A stretch of 64,000 bases of DNA from Verrucomicrobiales bacterium (GTDB lineage: Bacteria; Verrucomicrobiota; Verrucomicrobiia; Verrucomicrobiales; V1-33). Each line of letters starts with the position of its first letter. The stretch's first letter is position 1. Position numbers and translations under genes: made by a program. Positions 25,410 through 34,411 of the stretch are shown here, one piece after another. Below the pieces are notes generated by a model, which was not told the DNA's origin, made no database searches, and saw only the letters and a list, made by a program, of their open reading frames with translations. The stretch is taken from contig JAGNEJ010000001.1 in assembly GCA_018003315.1 (NCBI GenBank), forward strand, positions 1-64,000. Reading direction: 5' to 3'.

Positions 25410-25898
25410 ATGGCCCAAGTCCAAGTCATTCTGAAAGAGAAAATCGCAGCGCTCGGCGCGGAAGCTGACATCGTTTCCGTGAAGGCCGGCTATGCCCGGA
25501 ATTTTCTGGTGCCGCAAGGCAAGGCCTTCGAGGCGACCCAGGGGAACCTGCGCCACGTCGCCAACCTCAAAGCCAAGCGGGCGGAACGCGAGGGCCGGGA
25601 ACTGGCGGATGCCCACAACCTGGCGGGTAAAATCCGCAAACTCAATCTCAAGCTGGAACTGAGCACCAGCCAGGCTGGCAAGGCTTTTGGCTCCATCACC
25701 AACATGGACATCGCCAGGGCTCTGGAGGAGCAGAAGATCACGGTGGACCGCCACGCCATTCAGTTGGACAAACCCATCAAGGGCACCGGCAAATTCGAGG
25801 TGCCCGTCCGCATCCATCCCGATGTGGAGGCGATCATCCGCGTGACCGTCAATGCGGCAGCCACCGCCGATGAGGTGGAGGTCGCTGACGAAGAATAA
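25410..25898 (+). CDS. rplI: 50S ribosomal protein L9
   Basis: A 162-residue L9. The N-terminal rRNA-binding domain has VILKEKIAALGAEADIVSVK and the signature GYARNFLVPQGKA; the connecting helix is Lys/Arg/Glu-rich (NLKAKRAEREGRELADAHNL), and the C-terminal domain has KAFGSITNMDIARAL and PIKGTGKFEVPVRIHPDV. It binds domain V of 23S rRNA near the L1 stalk. An acidic tail (EVEVADEE) makes it slightly longer than the usual 148-150 residues. Elsewhere rplI follows rpsF and rpsR; here it stands alone between a promoter and a terminator. Confidence 0.98.
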   Translation: MAQVQVILKEKIAALGAEADIVSVKAGYARNFLVPQGKAFEATQGNLRHVANLKAKRAEREGRELADAHNLAGKIRKLNLKLELSTSQAGKAFGSITNMDIARALEEQKITVDRHAIQLDKPIKGTGKFEVPVRIHPDVEAIIRVTVNAAATADEVEVADEE

Positions 25899-25926
25899 TT
25901 TTTTCGTCCATCGCAATTTCTGCGCC

Positions 25927-25960
25927 AAAGCGGGGAACGTCTTCGGATTTTCCCCGTTTT
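25927..25960 (+). terminator. Rho-independent terminator of rplI
   Basis: CGGGGAA (25931-25937) pairs with TTCCCCG (25950-25956), extended by A/T pairs, followed by TTTT. The 185 nt from here to the next start hold no gene I can support. Confidence 0.7.
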
Positions 25961-26144
25961 GCTGTATGGGGAGTCCATTCATCCGGTTCAAGGGCTCCTT
26001 CTTCCCCAGCCGCCGAAGCCCGGTCAGGCAGCATCGGCTGCGGAGCAGGCCGGAATGCGCAGCGCACCCTGCCCGGAAAATCTCAGCGGCACGCTGAAAG
26101 CTCGCTGCTTGCCAGCGGGCGCATTGTCGGCACATTCACCGCCT

Positions 26145-26954
26145 ATGAAAACCCTATTTGGCCTGATTTGCTGCACGCTGCTTGCCGCGGTATCTGCACC
26201 GGTGCATGCCGAACCCCCGGTTGTCTCCAAAACCATTTCCTACAAGGATGGAGAGGTGGAACTGGAGGGCGTGCTGGTGATGCCGGCAAAGCCCTCCGCA
26301 GCAAAAATTCCGGGCGTCCTGCTGGTGCATGACTGGACCGGTGTGCAGGACTACGCCCGGAGCCGGGCGGCGCAACTGGCGCAGTTGGGTTATGCCGCGT
26401 TCTGTGCGGACATTTACGGCAAGGGCATCCGGCCGAATGATCCCAAGGAATGCTCTGCGGAGGCCGGAAAATACAAAACCAACCGTGTCCTTTTCCGCCA
26501 GCGGCTGAACCTGGCGCTGGACGCGTTCAAAACGCAGCCGGGCATAGACGCCTCGCGGCTGGCGGCCATCGGCTACTGTTTTGGCGGCCTGGGGGTCATC
26601 GAACTGGCCCGCAGTGGAGCGGATGTCAAAGGGGTGGTTTCCTTTCACGGAGCGCTGGATGCCCCCGCGCCGACGGATGGCAGCACGGTGAAGGCCAAGG
26701 TGCTGATACTCCACGGGGCGGAAGACCCGTTCGTTCCCGAGAAGGACATCAAGGCCTTCGTCACCGACATGAACACGGCGAAGGTGGACTGGCAGATGGT
26801 TTACTACAGCGGCGCGGTGCATTCGTTCACCAAACCTGCTGCCGGAAGCAACAAAGCCAGCGGTTCGGCCTACGACGAGAAGGCGGATCGCCGGTCCTGG
26901 AAAGCGATGGATGATTTCCTGCAGGAAGTTCTCTCCCCCACCCCCGGCCACTGA
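26145..26954 (+). CDS. Exported dienelactone hydrolase family protein
   Basis: A 269-residue alpha/beta hydrolase with a signal peptide (MKTLFGLICCTLLAAVSAPVHA). The nucleophile is Cys in AIGYCFGGLG (G-x-C-x-G), with the acid Asp in LHGAEDPFVPE and the His in SGAVHSFTKPAAG, the catalytic triad of dienelactone hydrolases. The oxyanion region is LLVHDWTGVQDYAR. Family members cleave cyclic ester bonds, but exported versions are common in Verrucomicrobia with unknown physiological substrates. The M28-like gene starts 5 nt after its stop, so the two are one operon. Confidence 0.88.
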   Translation: MKTLFGLICCTLLAAVSAPVHAEPPVVSKTISYKDGEVELEGVLVMPAKPSAAKIPGVLLVHDWTGVQDYARSRAAQLAQLGYAAFCADIYGKGIRPNDPKECSAEAGKYKTNRVLFRQRLNLALDAFKTQPGIDASRLAAIGYCFGGLGVIELARSGADVKGVVSFHGALDAPAPTDGSTVKAKVLILHGAEDPFVPEKDIKAFVTDMNTAKVDWQMVYYSGAVHSFTKPAAGSNKASGSAYDEKADRRSWKAMDDFLQEVLSPTPGH

Positions 26955-26959
26955 TTCCC

Positions 26960-28012
26960 TTGACGCAGCCCACTCTGTTCAAAGTATTCCTTTTGGGACT
27001 GCCCATCGGGCTTGCCCTGATCGGCGGCGGTTCGCTGCTGGTGCATTCGCTGCGGGGGAAGGGTGGTGAAACCGAAGGAAAGGCAGCCGCCCAGCGCCGA
27101 TCCGTGGCGCAGGCCGACCTGAAGTTCTTTATCGAGCGGCTGGCCAAAGACATCGGCCCCCGTCCCGCGGGCGATCCCGCCGCCCTGCGCAAAACCCGGG
27201 CGTTCATCGAGGGTCTGCTGGCCCAGAACAATTTTGGCTATCCGGAAGTCAAACGTCAGAATTACGCCGCGGGCAGCGGCGAATGGACGAATCTGAGCGT
27301 GGAAATTCCCGGAAGCGATCCTGCGCGGCGCGGTGAAATTGTCCTGGTGGCCGCCCGGTGTGACACCGCAGCACTTTCGCCTGGAGCCAACAGCAGCGGG
27401 TCGGGATTGGCGGCGCTGCTTTCCCTGGCACAAGCCTTCGTGGGCACGCAGCATGAACGGACCCTGCGTTTTGTCGCATTCGGAAATTCCCTGCCACCGC
27501 TCACCGCTCCAAATGCCACCGGTGCGGCGGCCTGCGCAGCGGCAGCCCAGACCAGGGGTGAGAAGCTCGCCGGCGTGCTGGTGCTGGGATCACTGGGCTG
27601 TTTCAGGCAGGGCGCGGGCACCCAGCAGCCAGCCTCCCCAAACGGACTAGCATGGCCGACGGAAGGCAATTTTATCGCCCTGCTCGGATGCGGTGCAGAG
27701 ACTCCCTTCCAGAAAGAACTGGCCGCAGGCTTTGCCGCCGCCAGCACCGTTCCGCTCGCTTCCGGGTTTTCCCCCACAGCCCTCGCAGGGCCGGAATTTT
27801 CGGATCTTTGGGCGTTCCACGCACTGGGATTTCCCGCGGTGCTGCTGACGGACACCGGACCGTTTCGTTCCCCCGATTTCCAACTGTTTTCCGACACGCC
27901 GGAAAAAATCGACTTGGCGCAACTGACCCAGGTCACGAAGGGAATCGAACGCGCCTTGCGGGATGTGCTCAACCCCCGGCAGACTTCCCCCGTCACGTCT
28001 GGCGCACCATGA
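26960..28012 (+). CDS. M28-peptidase-like membrane protein without metal ligands
   Basis: A 350-residue protein starting at a TTG five bases after the upstream stop. One N-terminal membrane segment (VFLLGLPIGLALIGGGSLLV) is followed by an M28 aminopeptidase fold: DLKFFIERLAKDIGPRPAGD, an IVLVAARCDT strand, GANSSGSGLAALLSLAQAF, FVAFGNSLP and SDLWAFHALGFPAVLLTDTG. In active M28 enzymes these positions hold His, Asp, Glu-Glu and Asp-His zinc ligands (AHxDS, GANDDxSG, FxxxEE, SDH); here they read Arg-Cys, Ser-Ser, Ser-Leu and Asp-Leu, and the last His is also absent. The fold seems kept but zinc binding and peptidase activity are not expected. It shares an operon with the dienelactone hydrolase. 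Confidence 0.72.
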   Translation: MTQPTLFKVFLLGLPIGLALIGGGSLLVHSLRGKGGETEGKAAAQRRSVAQADLKFFIERLAKDIGPRPAGDPAALRKTRAFIEGLLAQNNFGYPEVKRQNYAAGSGEWTNLSVEIPGSDPARRGEIVLVAARCDTAALSPGANSSGSGLAALLSLAQAFVGTQHERTLRFVAFGNSLPPLTAPNATGAAACAAAAQTRGEKLAGVLVLGSLGCFRQGAGTQQPASPNGLAWPTEGNFIALLGCGAETPFQKELAAGFAAASTVPLASGFSPTALAGPEFSDLWAFHALGFPAVLLTDTGPFRSPDFQLFSDTPEKIDLAQLTQVTKGIERALRDVLNPRQTSPVTSGAP

Positions 28013-28067
28013 CCACCCCGCCTCCCGGCAGCACACCGGGAGGCACGCGAACAACAGGCGGAGCCGC

Positions 28068-28349
28068 CTACGGGGAGCCTTCAACCGGCTTGCAGCGGTG
28101 GCTCCAGTCTGCCAAATGATAGGCCTCATAGGCGGACCAGCCGATCCACATCGCAGGCACCAGCAGCAAAGCCACGCCGAACGTGGCGAATGCGAGCAGC
28201 CCGGCGGCAAAGCCAAAAGCCGGCGTGAGGATGAGCAAATAGAGCAGCCCGTGCCCAATGTGGTGCTTGAAGATGTGCCCCATGCCGGGCAGCACGCTGA
28301 GGTAGGCCGCGGTGACATCCCGGTTCATTTGCGGATTTGGTTTCTCCAT
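28068..28349 (-). CDS. Small membrane protein with two hydrophobic segments
   Basis: A 93-residue protein. The ATG at 28349 (MEKPNPQMNRD) is preceded by GGGAGGTG at an ideal distance, better than a GTG nine bases upstream. Hydrophobic segments lie at about 35-58 (GLLYLLILTPAFGFAAGLLAFA) and 60-75. The opening AAYLSVLPGMGHIFKHHIGHG resembles the TM2 / 'LPGLGQ' type small membrane proteins, which often read 'PGxGhxYxG'. Function unknown. It is convergent with the M28-like gene. Confidence 0.62.
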   Translation of the reverse strand: MEKPNPQMNRDVTAAYLSVLPGMGHIFKHHIGHGLLYLLILTPAFGFAAGLLAFATFGVALLLVPAMWIGWSAYEAYHLADWSHRCKPVEGSP

Positions 28350-28489
28350 GGTCTTCACCTCCCTTCACGATCTCAGGAATACACGCGCAGTGTAACCGAT
28401 GCGCCGCGATTCCACAAAGACATTCTGTTTGTTCAGACACTCTGGAAATCACCGAATCCTGGCGGTGACTGGCGGCTCGAAATGGCTGG

Positions 28490-29482
28490 TCACCCGCCGC
28501 GCAGCCAGCGGGCGGCATCCTTGGCGAAATAGGTGAGAATGAAGTCCGCCCCGGCCCGGCGGATTCCTGTCAGGCTTTCCAAAACCACGCGCTTCTCATC
28601 AATCCAGCCGGCGGCCGCCGCGCTTTTGATCATGAGATACTCCCCGCTGACCTGGTAGGCCGCGATGGGAAGGGTGGTTCGCTGACGAATCCGGTGCAGA
28701 ATGTCCAGATACGGGCCGGCGGGCTTCACCATGAGAACGTCCGCACCCTCCGCAGCATCCAGATCCGCCTCGCGCTCCGCCTCGCGGGCATTGGCCGGAT
28801 CCATTTGATAGGTTTTCTTGTCGCCTGCCTTGGGAGCGGAATCCAGCGCACCCCGGAACGGGCCGTAGTAGGCGCTGGCATACTTTGCGGTGTAGCTGAG
28901 AATGGAAACCTCCGGGTGGCCAGCGCTGTCCAGCGCCCGGCGCAGGGCGGCCACCCGGCCATCCATCATGTCGCTGGGGCTGACGACGTCCGCACCGGCC
29001 GCCGCGTGGCAGAGCGCCTGCCGGCAGAGTGCCGCCACGGTTTCATCATTCAAAATGCGGCCATCCGGCGCCACCAGCCCATCGTGACCATCGCTGTTGT
29101 AGGGATCGAGCGCCACGTCGGTCATGACGCAGACATCCGGCAGGGCTGACTTGATGGCCCTGATGGCACGGGGCACCAGGCCATCTGCATTCCAGGCCTC
29201 CTGAGCCTGCGGTGTTTTGAGTGTTTCGCAAATGCGGGGAAACAGCACCACCGCCCGCACCCCCAGTGCAGCGGCCTCGGCCGCCTCACGCACCAGTTCT
29301 GCCAGACACCAGCGCTGGCAGCCCGGCATCGAGGCAATGGGTTCGCTTGCCGAACCTTCCTGAATGAACAGGGGCAGAACAAAGTGTTCCGGTGCCAGAC
29401 GGGTTTCGCAAACCAGATCACGAACGGCAGGCGACTTGCGGTTGCGGCGCGGACGAACGGGCAGATCAAGCGGCGGAATCAT
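28490..29482 (-). CDS. hemB: Delta-aminolevulinic acid dehydratase (porphobilinogen synthase)
   Basis: A 330-residue enzyme that condenses two 5-aminolevulinate molecules to porphobilinogen for heme and related tetrapyrroles. The two active-site lysines are in SYTAKYASAYYGPFR and LMVKPAGPYLDI, and the flexible lid region is SDMMDGRVAALRRALD. The metal-binding loop reads DVALDPYNSDGHDG, the Asp-rich Mg-type, not the Cys-rich Zn-type. The start at 29482 (MIPPLDLPVRPRRNRKSPAV) fits the family. Single gene; the 175 nt upstream to the divergent DUF1080 gene hold the promoters. Confidence 0.96.
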   Translation of the reverse strand: MIPPLDLPVRPRRNRKSPAVRDLVCETRLAPEHFVLPLFIQEGSASEPIASMPGCQRWCLAELVREAAEAAALGVRAVVLFPRICETLKTPQAQEAWNADGLVPRAIRAIKSALPDVCVMTDVALDPYNSDGHDGLVAPDGRILNDETVAALCRQALCHAAAGADVVSPSDMMDGRVAALRRALDSAGHPEVSILSYTAKYASAYYGPFRGALDSAPKAGDKKTYQMDPANAREAEREADLDAAEGADVLMVKPAGPYLDILHRIRQRTTLPIAAYQVSGEYLMIKSAAAAGWIDEKRVVLESLTGIRRAGADFILTYFAKDAARWLRGG

Positions 29483-29657
29483 GCGGGGACATGCCGTCAA
29501 ATGCCGCCCCGTGCAACGAAATTGGGGGGCGAGGCACCACAAGCACTGGCGGCATCCGCCACCGCAAACACGGCGGTTTCATTGCGTTCCTACTCTTGCC
29601 TCCCGCGGGCATTGCAGTTGATATTCGCCGCGCATTGCAACCAGCCACACCCGAACC

Positions 29658-31013
29658 ATGATTCGTCATCTCCCTCTCCTCCTCACGCTTGCCGCTCCCT
29701 TGTTTTGCCGGGCAGACATCGCCCCCATCCCCACGGAACCGCTGACCCCGGCAGCAAAGACCGAGGAAATTCTCAAGGGTGCCGTCTGGACGCAACTCTT
29801 CGACGGCAAGAGTCTCGCGGGCTGGAAGGGAAGCGGCTACGAGGTGCAGGATGGTGCCATCGTCTGCACGCCGAAGGGCAGTTTCCTGCACACCGAAAAA
29901 GAATACGGTGATTTTGTGCTCGATTTTCAGTTCAAACTCCAGCCCGGCAGCAACAATGGCATTGGTCTGCGCTATCCAGGGACTGGCGATGCCGCCTATG
30001 CAGGGATGGAAATCCAGGTGCTCGACGACCGCCACGAAAAATACAAGGGGCTTCAGGAATGGCAGTATCACGGCTCCGTTTACAACATCCAACCCTCCCT
30101 CCAAGCCAGGAAAAACTGCCTGAAGCCGACCGGCGAATGGAACCATGAAACCATCGTCTGCATCGGCGACCACATCAAAGTCATCCTCAACGGGGAAACC
30201 ATCACTGATTGTTTTCTCGGGGACATCAAGTTCGATCCTGCCAAACATCCCGGAGCGCTGCGCAAAAGCGGCTTCATCGCCTTCTGCGGTCACGGGGATT
30301 ACGTGGCCTACAAGGATCTAAAGGTGGCGGACTACACCGCAGCTCCCGCCCTGCCAAAATCTTCCGGCGACAACCAGCCGCCCGCGGGATTCACCGCCCT
30401 CTTCAACGGGACCGATCTCAACGGCTGGCAGGGAATGGTGGGCGATGGCAACCCCTACAAGCGCCGCGCCATGAGTCCGGAAGCCCTGGCTGCAGCCCAG
30501 ACCAAAGCCAACGAGTCCGCCAAGACGCACTGGAAAGTAGCGGATGGCGCCCTGGTTTTCGACGGCAAGGGACAGAACCTGTGCACGGCAAAACCCTATG
30601 GTGACTTCGAAGTCTATGTGGACTGGAAAATTCCCGCCACTGCGGACAGCGGACTCTATCTGCGTTCCACTCCGCAAGTCCAAATCTGGGATCCTGGCAA
30701 TCCCGCGCAAAATGCGGCTGGAAACCAAAAAGGATCCGGCGGCCTGTGGAACAACTCCGGCCCCGGAAAAGCCGGCAAGGATCCGCTGGTGAAAGCGGAC
30801 AAACCCATCGGCGAATGGAACACGTTTTGCATTCGCATGATCGGTGATCGCGTGACCATCCATCTCAACGGCCAGTTGGTGGTGGACAACCAGATTCTGG
30901 AAAACTACTGGAAGCGCGGTTCCAAGCTGCTGCGCGAGGAATTTTTCGAACTCCAGAACCACGGAAACAACCTCTGGTTCAAAAACATCTACCTCCGCGA
31001 GCTGCCCTACTGA
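29658..31013 (+). CDS. Exported protein with two tandem DUF1080 (3-keto-disaccharide hydrolase-like) domains
   Basis: A 451-residue protein with a signal peptide (MIRHLPLLLTLAAPLFCRA). Two DUF1080 domains follow: residues about 43-228 (WTQLFDGKSLAGWKGSGYEV, FKLQPGSNNGIGLRYPGTG, GEWNHETIVCIGDHIKVILN) and about 240-451 (GFTALFNGTDLNGWQGMVGD, GDFEVYVDWKIPATADSGLY, GEWNTFCIRMIGDRVTIHLN). The fold is concanavalin-like; characterised relatives cleave 3-keto-glycosides after a Gfo/Idh oxidoreductase has oxidised the sugar. This window has such an oxidoreductase at 47162, though not next to it. DUF1080 proteins are highly expanded in Verrucomicrobia and Planctomycetes. The tandem form may bind longer substrates. 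Confidence 0.88.
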   Translation: MIRHLPLLLTLAAPLFCRADIAPIPTEPLTPAAKTEEILKGAVWTQLFDGKSLAGWKGSGYEVQDGAIVCTPKGSFLHTEKEYGDFVLDFQFKLQPGSNNGIGLRYPGTGDAAYAGMEIQVLDDRHEKYKGLQEWQYHGSVYNIQPSLQARKNCLKPTGEWNHETIVCIGDHIKVILNGETITDCFLGDIKFDPAKHPGALRKSGFIAFCGHGDYVAYKDLKVADYTAAPALPKSSGDNQPPAGFTALFNGTDLNGWQGMVGDGNPYKRRAMSPEALAAAQTKANESAKTHWKVADGALVFDGKGQNLCTAKPYGDFEVYVDWKIPATADSGLYLRSTPQVQIWDPGNPAQNAAGNQKGSGGLWNNSGPGKAGKDPLVKADKPIGEWNTFCIRMIGDRVTIHLNGQLVVDNQILENYWKRGSKLLREEFFELQNHGNNLWFKNIYLRELPY

Positions 31014-31038
31014 ACCGGACGGGCCGCCTGCCTGGCGC

Positions 31039-31917
31039 TTACGGGTCCCCTTTTTTCGGCACCCGCCAATCCTGCGGTGTCTTGCCGGTGTAGCGCTTGA
31101 AGACGGTGGCGAAATACTGGGAGGTGGGAAACGCCAGTTCCTTGGCGATGTCCGCAATGCGGTACTGGGTTTTGCGCAGCCACAGTTTGGCTTTTTCGAT
31201 CCGGCGGCGCATCAGATATTCCCCTGGCGGGATGCCGACTTCCTGCTTGAAACGCACCTTGAAGCGCGCCTCGGAAAGCCGCGCCTCCTGCGCCAGCTCT
31301 GCGATGGAAACATCCCACTGGTCATCGCGCTTCAGGCGCTCCAGAACCCGCCCCACCGCACCTCCAATGTCATCTTTCACCTCCCGGGTGAAACAGGCGG
31401 CCAGCTCCAGCACCAGCAGATCCACCCGCGCCATCAGTGCGGCTTTGGCCAGCGGATTGCTCTGGTGGGTTTCATGCAGCTCAAACAATTTGTTCAGGTG
31501 TTCCTGGAGTTCCGCGGAGGCCCGCGCAGAGCGCCGCCCGGTTTCAAAAATGCTGCGGAAAGCGCTGACCGCCTCCGCGTCGAACCGCAAAAAGGAACCA
31601 CCAGGCACTGCGCGAATGAAAATCCAGTAGGCCTCGCCTTTTTCCTCCGGCTGGCCCGCGGTGCTGTGGCTTTCGCCCGGCCTGGTCAGGTAGAGGTCGC
31701 CGCCGCGCAGCACGGTGCGTTCCCCTTCCGTTTCGTAAATCTGCACTCCTTTGGTTAGAAAGGTCACCTCAAAGTGTTCACTGTGCGTCTCCCGCTGGAG
31801 GCCCTGGGCAGCGCGGCGGTAGGTGTAGTGGCCAATGACAGGCACGTCGCGGATTCCCAGCACCCGCAGGTCCAGAATGCGCCTTTCCGGAGTGGATTTG
31901 AGGTCGAACTCGTCCAT
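31039..31917 (-). CDS. AraC-family transcriptional regulator with cupin sensor
   Basis: A 292-residue regulator starting at 31917 (MDEFDLKSTPERRIL). The N-terminal half is a cupin-type ligand domain (HFEVTFLTKGVQIYETEGER, LYLTRPGESHSTAGQPEEKG) and the C-terminal 100 residues form the double helix-turn-helix (SIAELAQEARLSEARFKVRF; IADIAKELAFPTSQYFATVFKRYTG). AraC members with this layout usually control sugar or glycan use. It lies 68 nt downstream of the DUF1549/1553 gene on the same strand and is convergent with the DUF1080 gene, either of which could be a target. Confidence 0.9.
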   Translation of the reverse strand: MDEFDLKSTPERRILDLRVLGIRDVPVIGHYTYRRAAQGLQRETHSEHFEVTFLTKGVQIYETEGERTVLRGGDLYLTRPGESHSTAGQPEEKGEAYWIFIRAVPGGSFLRFDAEAVSAFRSIFETGRRSARASAELQEHLNKLFELHETHQSNPLAKAALMARVDLLVLELAACFTREVKDDIGGAVGRVLERLKRDDQWDVSIAELAQEARLSEARFKVRFKQEVGIPPGEYLMRRRIEKAKLWLRKTQYRIADIAKELAFPTSQYFATVFKRYTGKTPQDWRVPKKGDP

Positions 31918-31985
31918 GGCCGAATGCTTTCCGAATTCCCGCAGAAGTTCAATCCGGAAATTGCAGCATCGCGCAGCGGAGACAG

Positions 31986-34307
31986 TCAGCGGATGGTCAG
32001 GAATTCGTGATGGTTGAGCAGGGTGTGGAGCAGCAGCGTCCGCCGCCGCGCAGCCGGAAGGCGACCATCCGCCAGCAGCCCAAGGCCCAGGCGGTGTTCG
32101 TCGGCAGTGGGTTCGCGGCCCAGGACATGCAAAAAAGCCGCCGTGACAAACGGTTCCGGCGCCGTGCCCAGTCCCGGCAATTTCTCCAGGGCTGCGGCGC
32201 GCTGCCAGGCGAGTTCGCTGTTGAGCAGGGCCAGAGCCTGCTGGGGAATCACGCTGGGTTTGCGCTCGTAGCATTCGACCACGCTGGGGCCGTCGAAGAT
32301 CTGGAGGAATTCCGGTTGTTTCTCCTGGGCGCAGCGCAGGTAAAGGCTGCGCCGGGGCGAAGTCAGGGCCAGGGCCTGGTCGATTTCTGGTCCGCCGCGG
32401 GTCAGGTCCAGTCCTCCGGTGACCCAGAGCAGATTGTCCCGCACCGCCTCCGCTTCGAGCCGCCGCGGAGCGAAGTGCCAAAGATAAACATTGTCAGGAT
32501 CTCCCTGCGGTGCGGCATCGCCGCCGGTCTGGCTGGCCTGGCGATAGGCGGCGCTGGTAACGATGAGGCGGTGGAGGTGCCGGAAGTGCCACCCGTGGTC
32601 CGTGAACTCCGCCGCCAGCCAGTCGAGCAGTCCAGGGTGTGACGGCGGGCGGCCTGAATTTCCGAAATCCGCAGTTGTCGGCACCAGTCCGTGTCCGAAA
32701 TGCCGACACCAGACGTGATTGACCGCCACTCGCGCCGTGAGGGGATGGGCGGGATTCACCAGCCAGCGGGCGAAGGCCAGTCGGCGTCCGGAACTTTTGT
32801 CAGGGAACTTCGGCTCCTCCCGCGGGGCGTATCCTGGGCTGGGTTTCGCGGCACAGGCCGCCTCCGCCTCCAGCAGCGACTTCCGGGCAGCTGCGGATTT
32901 CCCCACCGACTCGTCCAGCGCTTTCATGGCGGCCTCAGACGCCTGCAGTTTTGCTGCGGTGTCCGGGGCCTGGGTTTGGGCCGCAGTGGCCTCTGCCAGC
33001 CGGGATGCCACCGCCTTCATCCGTGCCTCGAATTCCCTGGCACCCGCCTGCTGGGCGGCCAGGCGGGCCTCTGCAGCCTTGGCGTGGAACTGCAGGGTCG
33101 TGGTTTTTTCCGCCTGCGCCTGCCATTGCGGCGTGCCCCGGCGTCCGGCGTCCTCCAGGCGTTCCGTCGCCAGCAAAGCATCGAGTGCGGCCACCCTGGC
33201 CGAGGCTGCGGCGGCCGCAAGGTGCGCCTCAAATATGCGGTGCGCGGAGGCCTTGGCATCCGCCACGGTCGCGGAAGCAGCGGCGGCGGTCTCCTGCCGC
33301 GATTTTTCAGCGGCGGCATGGAGATTCGCCCTGACAGATTCCCGGCGCAGCGGATGGACTGCGGCGAATGGCAGTGCCACCGGCTGAGGGTTGAAATTTC
33401 CGCCCAGAAACGGCGGCACCCCCGGCGGGATCACCCTGGATTTGTCAGGAAAACGCTCGTCGCCCCGCGTCAGCAGATAAGTGACCGTGGAGACATCGGC
33501 ATCATAAACCCTTGGCAGCCCGTCCAGCGCGGTGTCCGCCTGGCCGGGCACCTGGTCGAGCCTCACCTGATGCGGTTCGAAAATGGCACGCAGAGCGTAG
33601 TAGTCTGCCTGCCGGATCGGGTCCCGGAAATGGTCGTGGCATTTGGCACAGCCGGTGGTCAGCCCCATGAAGGCCTGGCCGGTATGCTTCACGGTGTCCT
33701 CCATCCATTGTTCGCGGCTGAGCATTTTGTAGTTTCTCGCCAGGAAACCAGTGGCGCGCAGGGATTCTGGATTGTCAGGGTCCAGTTCATCGGCAGCGAG
33801 CATTTCGAGGAGCATCCGGTCGTAGCCCTTGTCGGCGGCCAGACTTTCCACAATCCAGTCCCGCCACCGCCAAATGTGCGGCTGGCTGTCACGAATCTGC
33901 TTCCCGTCCGTCCAGCCCGCCCAGTCGCTGTAGCGCCACACATCCATCCAGTGCCGCGCCCAGCGTTCGGCGTGCCGTGGATCACCCAGCAGGCGGTCCA
34001 CCACCCGATCATAGGCTCCCGGCGCCGTATCCGCCAGAAATGCCGCCCGTTCTTCCGGGGTGGGGCTCAACCCGATGAGGTCGAGATGCACCCGGCGCAG
34101 CAGGACCTCCCGCGGCGCTTCCGGGCGCATGTTCAAACCCCGGGCATCCAGCTCCGCCTGCACAAAGGCATCAATGGCATTGCCGCCCGCAGGCACGGCG
34201 GGAACCGGCGGACGCTGCACTGGCTCGAACGGACGCCACGCCCAGGACTCCGCAGCCTGCGCACCGCCGAGCAACAGCACCAACGCCAGTTTGAATCGGA
34301 CCCACAT
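31986..34307 (-). CDS. DUF1549/DUF1553 protein with an Ala-rich coiled-coil insert
   Basis: A 773-residue exported protein (signal peptide MWVRFKLALVLLLGGAQA). DUF1549 spans about 40-265 (DAFVQAELDARGLN, RRVHLDLIGLSPTPEERAAF, ERWARHWMDVWRYSDWAGW) and includes a CxxCH heme-type motif in GCAKCHDHFRDPI. DUF1553 fills about 520-770 (RLAFARWLVNPAHPLTARVA, NHVWCRHFGHGLV, RRLEAEAVRDNLLW). Between them, about 330-500, is an Ala/Glu/Lys-rich helical insert likely to be a coiled coil. These proteins are a hallmark of Planctomycetes and Verrucomicrobia and usually pair with a DUF1501 sulfatase-like protein; none is here. The lone CxxCH could bind one heme. Function is undetermined. Confidence 0.88.
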   Translation of the reverse strand: MWVRFKLALVLLLGGAQAAESWAWRPFEPVQRPPVPAVPAGGNAIDAFVQAELDARGLNMRPEAPREVLLRRVHLDLIGLSPTPEERAAFLADTAPGAYDRVVDRLLGDPRHAERWARHWMDVWRYSDWAGWTDGKQIRDSQPHIWRWRDWIVESLAADKGYDRMLLEMLAADELDPDNPESLRATGFLARNYKMLSREQWMEDTVKHTGQAFMGLTTGCAKCHDHFRDPIRQADYYALRAIFEPHQVRLDQVPGQADTALDGLPRVYDADVSTVTYLLTRGDERFPDKSRVIPPGVPPFLGGNFNPQPVALPFAAVHPLRRESVRANLHAAAEKSRQETAAAASATVADAKASAHRIFEAHLAAAAASARVAALDALLATERLEDAGRRGTPQWQAQAEKTTTLQFHAKAAEARLAAQQAGAREFEARMKAVASRLAEATAAQTQAPDTAAKLQASEAAMKALDESVGKSAAARKSLLEAEAACAAKPSPGYAPREEPKFPDKSSGRRLAFARWLVNPAHPLTARVAVNHVWCRHFGHGLVPTTADFGNSGRPPSHPGLLDWLAAEFTDHGWHFRHLHRLIVTSAAYRQASQTGGDAAPQGDPDNVYLWHFAPRRLEAEAVRDNLLWVTGGLDLTRGGPEIDQALALTSPRRSLYLRCAQEKQPEFLQIFDGPSVVECYERKPSVIPQQALALLNSELAWQRAAALEKLPGLGTAPEPFVTAAFLHVLGREPTADEHRLGLGLLADGRLPAARRRTLLLHTLLNHHEFLTIR

Positions 34308-34411
34308 TTTGCCTGTTTACCCCTTTCGCCACCAAAGCAACAAGGGGATTCCCCCTCCGCAAAAGGGGATGTCCATCCCTGATTTCCTAACGCAAATTCT
34401 CCGGAAGGAAA

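Noticed and set aside
32691-34382. Plus-strand open frame of 563 codons opposite the DUF1549/1553 gene
   Set aside because: Antisense shadow with Arg/Gly-rich composition and no recognisable domain.
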